Assembly: GCA_949152475.1 (NCBI GenBank)
Contig: OX424564.1
Location: forward strand, 27,898,165 to 27,962,164
Reading direction: 5' to 3'
Source: Terebella lapidaria
Lineage: Eukaryota; Annelida; Polychaeta; Terebellida; Terebellidae
Length of the DNA stretch: 64,000 nucleotides
The position numbers and the translations under genes are program-made. Positions within the stretch are counted from its first letter, which is position 1. Every line of letters begins with the position of its first letter. A model generated the notes under the pieces. That model did not search any database and had not been told where the DNA came from. It worked only from the letters and a program-made list of their open reading frames with translations. Of the stretch, positions 59,816 through 64,000 are shown in pieces.

Positions 59816-60827
59816 GCGATTCCACTGTATACTAGATGTAATTCATAAATCTACATCCTGGAGCATACTTACGGAAAGCTGTTACTATTTATACTCAATA
59901 AAAGAACACTCCCATAGTATGCAAGAACACTAGAGACAATTGGCAGATGAATATCTCTTGAACATCGATTTGGATCAGAAGTATTTTGCAAATGTTTGTT
60001 TTAATACTCTGTCAATAACTTCTGCCATTCTATCATGGTTTCACAAAATATCAACATGTTTTTCTCATTTGTGATTATAACATACAACTAAAATTTGATC
60101 ACAATCTTGGCCCAAAACAAACTGATCAGTCCTCCCCGGTCTAGAACCTCTAGACAGGAATTTGTATCCGTGTTATGGTCATCCTAGATTTGCCATCGAT
60201 TTAGATAGCCTGGACTATTGAACAATGTTGGACGAAATGACAGACTAACGGTATCAGGCTTGGGCGTTCACGGTCTGTCCGCAGTTTTGTCTCGAGCCTA
60301 GATTGTTCCTTAATTTATATACTAACAGAGTAGCCTATTCGCCTTCCAACTCCGTACAGATTTAGGTGCCACCACCTGATACTACACAGGCGGAACAAGT
60401 CAATCAAACTATAGAATAGTGTCTATATACAGTCAACCAGAGAAAGTACTGTCCTAATGAAGGGAAGCCATATGAACTTTGCATTATGTAATATATCAGA
60501 CAATTGTAACTTAGAAACATTCATTGTATGTGGATATACCACACTGGATAGTCTCAAGTCAATAGTAAACAATTCCTATGGTAAATAATCTTTATACAGG
60601 TACCTCTTGTGCAAATGAGACACACGAGAAGAAGACCAATGGTTGACAACCCTAAGCGTACAAAAGAAACCCACGTATTCACGGGTCATATTTCATATAA
60701 CAAAAACAAAGCTGATTCGTTATAATTGAATGAATTCATTATTGAATGATTAATCAGTTATTCAACGATAAGTAACCCATGCACATACATGTATGCCTAT
60801 CCGTGACATCGATGTGCTATGCTTTAT

Positions 60828-61315
60828 GTACGCCAGTTTTTTTTTTATTATTAATTTATTGGTCGGGCATTGTTTCTATTGCAAATTGTTGTATTTTACG
60901 TTTGTTATTTGAATCATCAACATTTGGCTGTATTGGTGGTAATATATTGATACTTACATTCATACCACTGAGCCGGTGTCACTGCTGGTGGACGGTAAGT
61001 CTGTCCCCCAGGATACCATCAACTCAGTAGCCTTTTGGTTTGTGATTAGGTACTTATGTACATGTCAGATATCTATTCCATGGGGTTTGTTTCGGATTTC
61101 TAAATTATTTTCATAGGTTGTTGGGCAGTTGTATACTAATTCCATCAGGTTTACAGTAGAAACAACTACATTTACCACACTGTCTGCCCCTGATGACGCC
61201 AGTGTGTCTTTTGATAAAGTATCTGGTCGGGCTTTGTTTCTATTGCAAAATGTTGTTGTTATTGGAATCATCAAAATTTGGCTGTATTGGTGGTAATAGA
61301 TTGATACTTACATTC
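60828..61315 (-). repeat. S repeats, tandem, minus strand
   Basis: Partner of 32,335-32,845. 'Ctgatgacgccagtgtgtct' lies at 61,190, with family starts at about 60,950 and 61,302. Confidence 0.65.
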
Positions 61316-62349
61316 AGCTATCGCCTCCATATAATCCTCGATATAATAAGCTAAGCGATTATGCAATTTATATGTGCTATTTTATGAGGAAATGCAGACT
61401 TTGCACATTCCATGGTAAACTTGCTTTCAAAATATCTTTCTCTTGTCACCAGAATTATGAGACACATAACCTTGTTATATTATTCAAGTAATACCACCAA
61501 AATACGATGCTGCAACAGAATAACGAATGAGTAATTGATCTTCATCAGATTATTTTACCGGTGGTTTTGTCCGGGCATTTCTCATTGGCGGTGGGTGTTG
61601 TCCGGGCGTTTGGTTCCGCCATATGGTTTTGTCCGGGTGTACCTATGTCTATTTTCGCAATCAAAATGAGCAAAAAGAAAAACTTCACCTCCACATATAT
61701 AAAAAATATATATGTGTGTGGTATATAATCGTCCTGCTTACTGACAAGCACGAAATTAGCTGCGCGGGGCAAGCCTATACGACATGCACAAACTTCCAGT
61801 GCAAACGTCATTGTATATTCAGGAATAAACACTCCTACAGCGAAATGCAGTTGCCGACCACTCGTTTATGGTATGACATGTGCCCTGCCTGCGCGCACAT
61901 CCCAATAAAGGGGCCTCTTGCGCTGATACTCACCTCTCCCTAACCTCAGATCCAAGATAACATAGCCCAAGGGACCCGTAGCTTACCTGCTAGTCAATAG
62001 GTGACCTGCTAATCGATACCTAAAAACCCTGGACACTGTCACCAGTCACCCAAATTTCAGAAATTAATGCATTATGTTCACTTCCAGCTTTGAATACTGG
62101 TAATTATCTCATCGTTATCCAGTAACGATGGTTACTGGACAATATACGTTTTAGACCTTAGCCAAATTGTTCAAGGACCTGGAAAGTATGGTCAAAGATC
62201 AAATCCAAGGTCGCAAGATCATTCATCATACATGTTCACTATTGATTTCTAAGCTGTGAAGTAGATATTGAGCGAGAAATTAGCCATTTTGTGATATGAA
62301 CTTGAAAATGAGGTCAAAGTTCGAACTCAAGGTCACAAAAATATCAAAA

Positions 62350-62500
62350 CAGATGTTTCTACTGTACACTTGGTGAAGTCAGAATACAACTGCCCAACAC
62401 CGTATCAAAACAATTCAGAACTCCGAAACAAACCCCATGAAATAAATAGGTGTATGACAAGTACGTAAGTACCTAATACTAATCACAATCCAAAAAGAAA
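62350..62500 (+). repeat. S repeat, 3' part
   Basis: 'Gtttctactgtacacttggt' to 'gtacgtaagtacctaatac', the downstream half of the S unit only. Confidence 0.5.
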
Positions 62501-63164
62501 TCACCGGCATGATATCACAGCAGGACGATCCTTTTCTATATTCTGGTCTCATTATGGACGTAGGCAGATGATGGTTTTCGATTTTATGTCTTAGTTTACT
62601 TCATTATTGCCTCAATTGTGTACAATAGATTATGAGCTATTTTTTTGTATTTCTTGTGTTAGCGATTTCATTGGTGTATTTGTGGTTTTCAGGCCCATTG
62701 TACTTATACATAGTGCGTCACTCGTAATGTGACACGTGTCACCTAACAAAGAAGTAATCAAATAGAAAAATATCACCCACTATCTGACGATTACATGCCA
62801 AAGCAGAAAGAAATGTGGATATGCTGAGTGATCTTACACAGAATAAGGTCATCATCTTTGCCAAACAGACACAACCATTTCACAATGGTTAACTGATTCA
62901 ACCATTGTGAATAAAAAGTCCATGAGATGGATGCCTATAACCATGATAACTATACCATACATGTATGACAGCCAATGTATGCTTGATTTAGTTGTTACCA
63001 ATGTAATACAAAAAGCATAAGGGATATTGTTCCCCATATGTTAAGTTATATGAAAAAGAATGTTAAGAACCAGATTGTCACCCCGTCATGGACTGTACTT
63101 TAGCCGTGTAACAGTTGGATAGCACCTTTTAAATATTGTTGGGTTTCGGTATATAAACAAGTCT

Positions 63165-63410
63165 AGTATCAACATATTACCACAGATACAACCAAATTTT
63201 GATTATGACAATAGCAAACCCAAAGTACACCACAAAAAATAGAAACAAAACCCGACCAGGTATTCAAACCCAAAGACACCCTAGCGTCATCAGGGGTAGA
63301 CAGTCTGGAAAATGTACGTGTTTCTAATGTACGCTTGATTGAATCAGTATACAACTGTCCCAGAATCAATTGAAACAATTCAAAACTCCGAAACAAACCC
63401 AAACAAAGTT
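63165..63410 (+). repeat. S repeat
   Basis: From 'gtatcaacatattaccacag' through 'gcgtcatcaggggtagacag' to 'aactccgaaacaaaccc'. There is no counterpart in block C at this position, so it is probably a separate arrival. Confidence 0.6.
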
Positions 63411-63939
63411 ATCAATTTTTACTAGATTGATTCATAATTTATTAATATTTTTGACTTATTATCTATAAAATCTGGGTAGACAAATTAATTGAGTACCAAC
63501 CACCATTTGAATGGGATAAATATGCCACTCATGTGTACGACACTGGTCCAAGTTAATAGTTCGTGGAATTGCATACAATATCATGTGAATTGTTCGGCGA
63601 ATATTGATATACTCCAAGTATAATATTAAAAAAATAATCTGCATTGATAATCCACAGTGCACAAAACATGAGCAATTGATATTCTACAGGGATAAAATTA
63701 TGCATATCAGACAGGTTTTATTCATGATGCACTTGTTACAAATGTATACAGTATTTGCATTTAGCTGTGGGCAAATTACAGTTATTTTGCATATTTACCA
63801 TGGCTTGAAATGCAGTGTCGTTGCGCGTTTTACACACCCACATTTATTATTTACGAAATGGATATTTGAGTTTGAAACATGATCCAAATTATTAAAATGT
63901 AATCTGCTGTCATTCAAATTGCATTAATCATTATTCCAT

Positions 63940-63945
<6 letters not shown>

Positions 63946-64000
<55 letters not shown>
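63946..64000. repeat. TA microsatellite at the window edge
   Basis: At least 27 TA units run off the end. The same place in block C (34,548) has only about four units. Confidence 0.9.

Larger units (their letters stand above)
53640..60670. repeat. Large duplication, block A' (second copy)
   Basis: This is the same-orientation partner of 14,700-19,570, 22,808-23,394 and 25,606-26,690. It lacks the recombinase insertion and the 2.2-kb segment, and has its own TTAA element and a 375-bp tandem duplication. At 60,670-60,675 it is joined directly to block C', skipping the equivalent of 26,690-32,200. Confidence 0.85.
60675..63945. repeat. Large duplication, block C' (second copy)
   Basis: Partner of 32,200-34,560. 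The middle, 61,320-62,520, is unrelated to the first copy. It contains a 'ggttttgtccgggcgttt'-type repeat at 61,560-61,640 and a lone relative of the 133-bp satellite at 62,150-62,345. No gene is seen. Confidence 0.8.

Overview
The window looks like eukaryotic nuclear DNA from a marine invertebrate, most likely a lophotrochozoan and probably a mollusc. It is AT-rich, gene-poor and has spliced genes. It also carries AGGTCA-rich repeats, GGAC-run repeats and tRNA-derived SINEs of the sort common in mollusc genomes. The species assignment is inference. Nothing prokaryotic is visible.

Two multi-exon genes stand out, and both encode tyrosine-recombinase-type proteins. (1) At 19,900-21,921 (+) there is an intact four-exon gene for a 526-residue Crypton/DUF3504-type recombinase. 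It keeps R218, H339-x-x-R342, H365 and Y374, has a YY1-like ATGGCGG start region upstream and AATAAA at 22,393. (2) At 47,639-51,276 (+) there is a gene with degenerate Cys/His zinc motifs, a box I/II/III recombinase-like core split over five exons, and a C-terminal Myb/SANT-like segment. I know this layout only as an unnamed family in fish and invertebrates. Its five downstream introns are phase-consistent, but its 5' part changes frame twice. Smaller coding relics are a LINE reverse-transcriptase tail (1.6-2.2 kb), half a THAP finger (8.66 kb) and a broken DUF7869-like transposon gene (13.26-14.02 kb).

Most of the rest is a mosaic of duplications and non-autonomous elements. A large block (14.7-26.7 kb plus 32.2-34.6 kb) is repeated in the same orientation at 53.6-64.0 kb. 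Comparing the copies shows what moved in. The ~3.24 kb carrying gene 1 is absent from the second copy, which therefore shows an empty site. A ~0.7 kb element flanked by TTAA is present only in the second copy. Three 128-bp hAT-like MITEs have 8-bp target duplications. A nested pair of palindromes, each with its own direct repeat, sits in the 5' leader of gene 1, and a 174-bp fold-back closes the right end of that insertion.

Region by region: 0-14 kb, fragments, satellites and small elements; 14.7-26.7 kb, first duplication copy with the recombinase insertion; 27-32 kb, AGGTCA-rich repeat block bounded by inverted repeats; 32-38.6 kb, duplicated blocks, a 1.1-kb tandem pair and MITEs; 39-47 kb, mainly unassigned; 47.6-51.3 kb, gene 2; 51.6-53.6 kb, satellites, MITE and repeat; 53.6-64 kb, second duplication copy, ending in a TA microsatellite.
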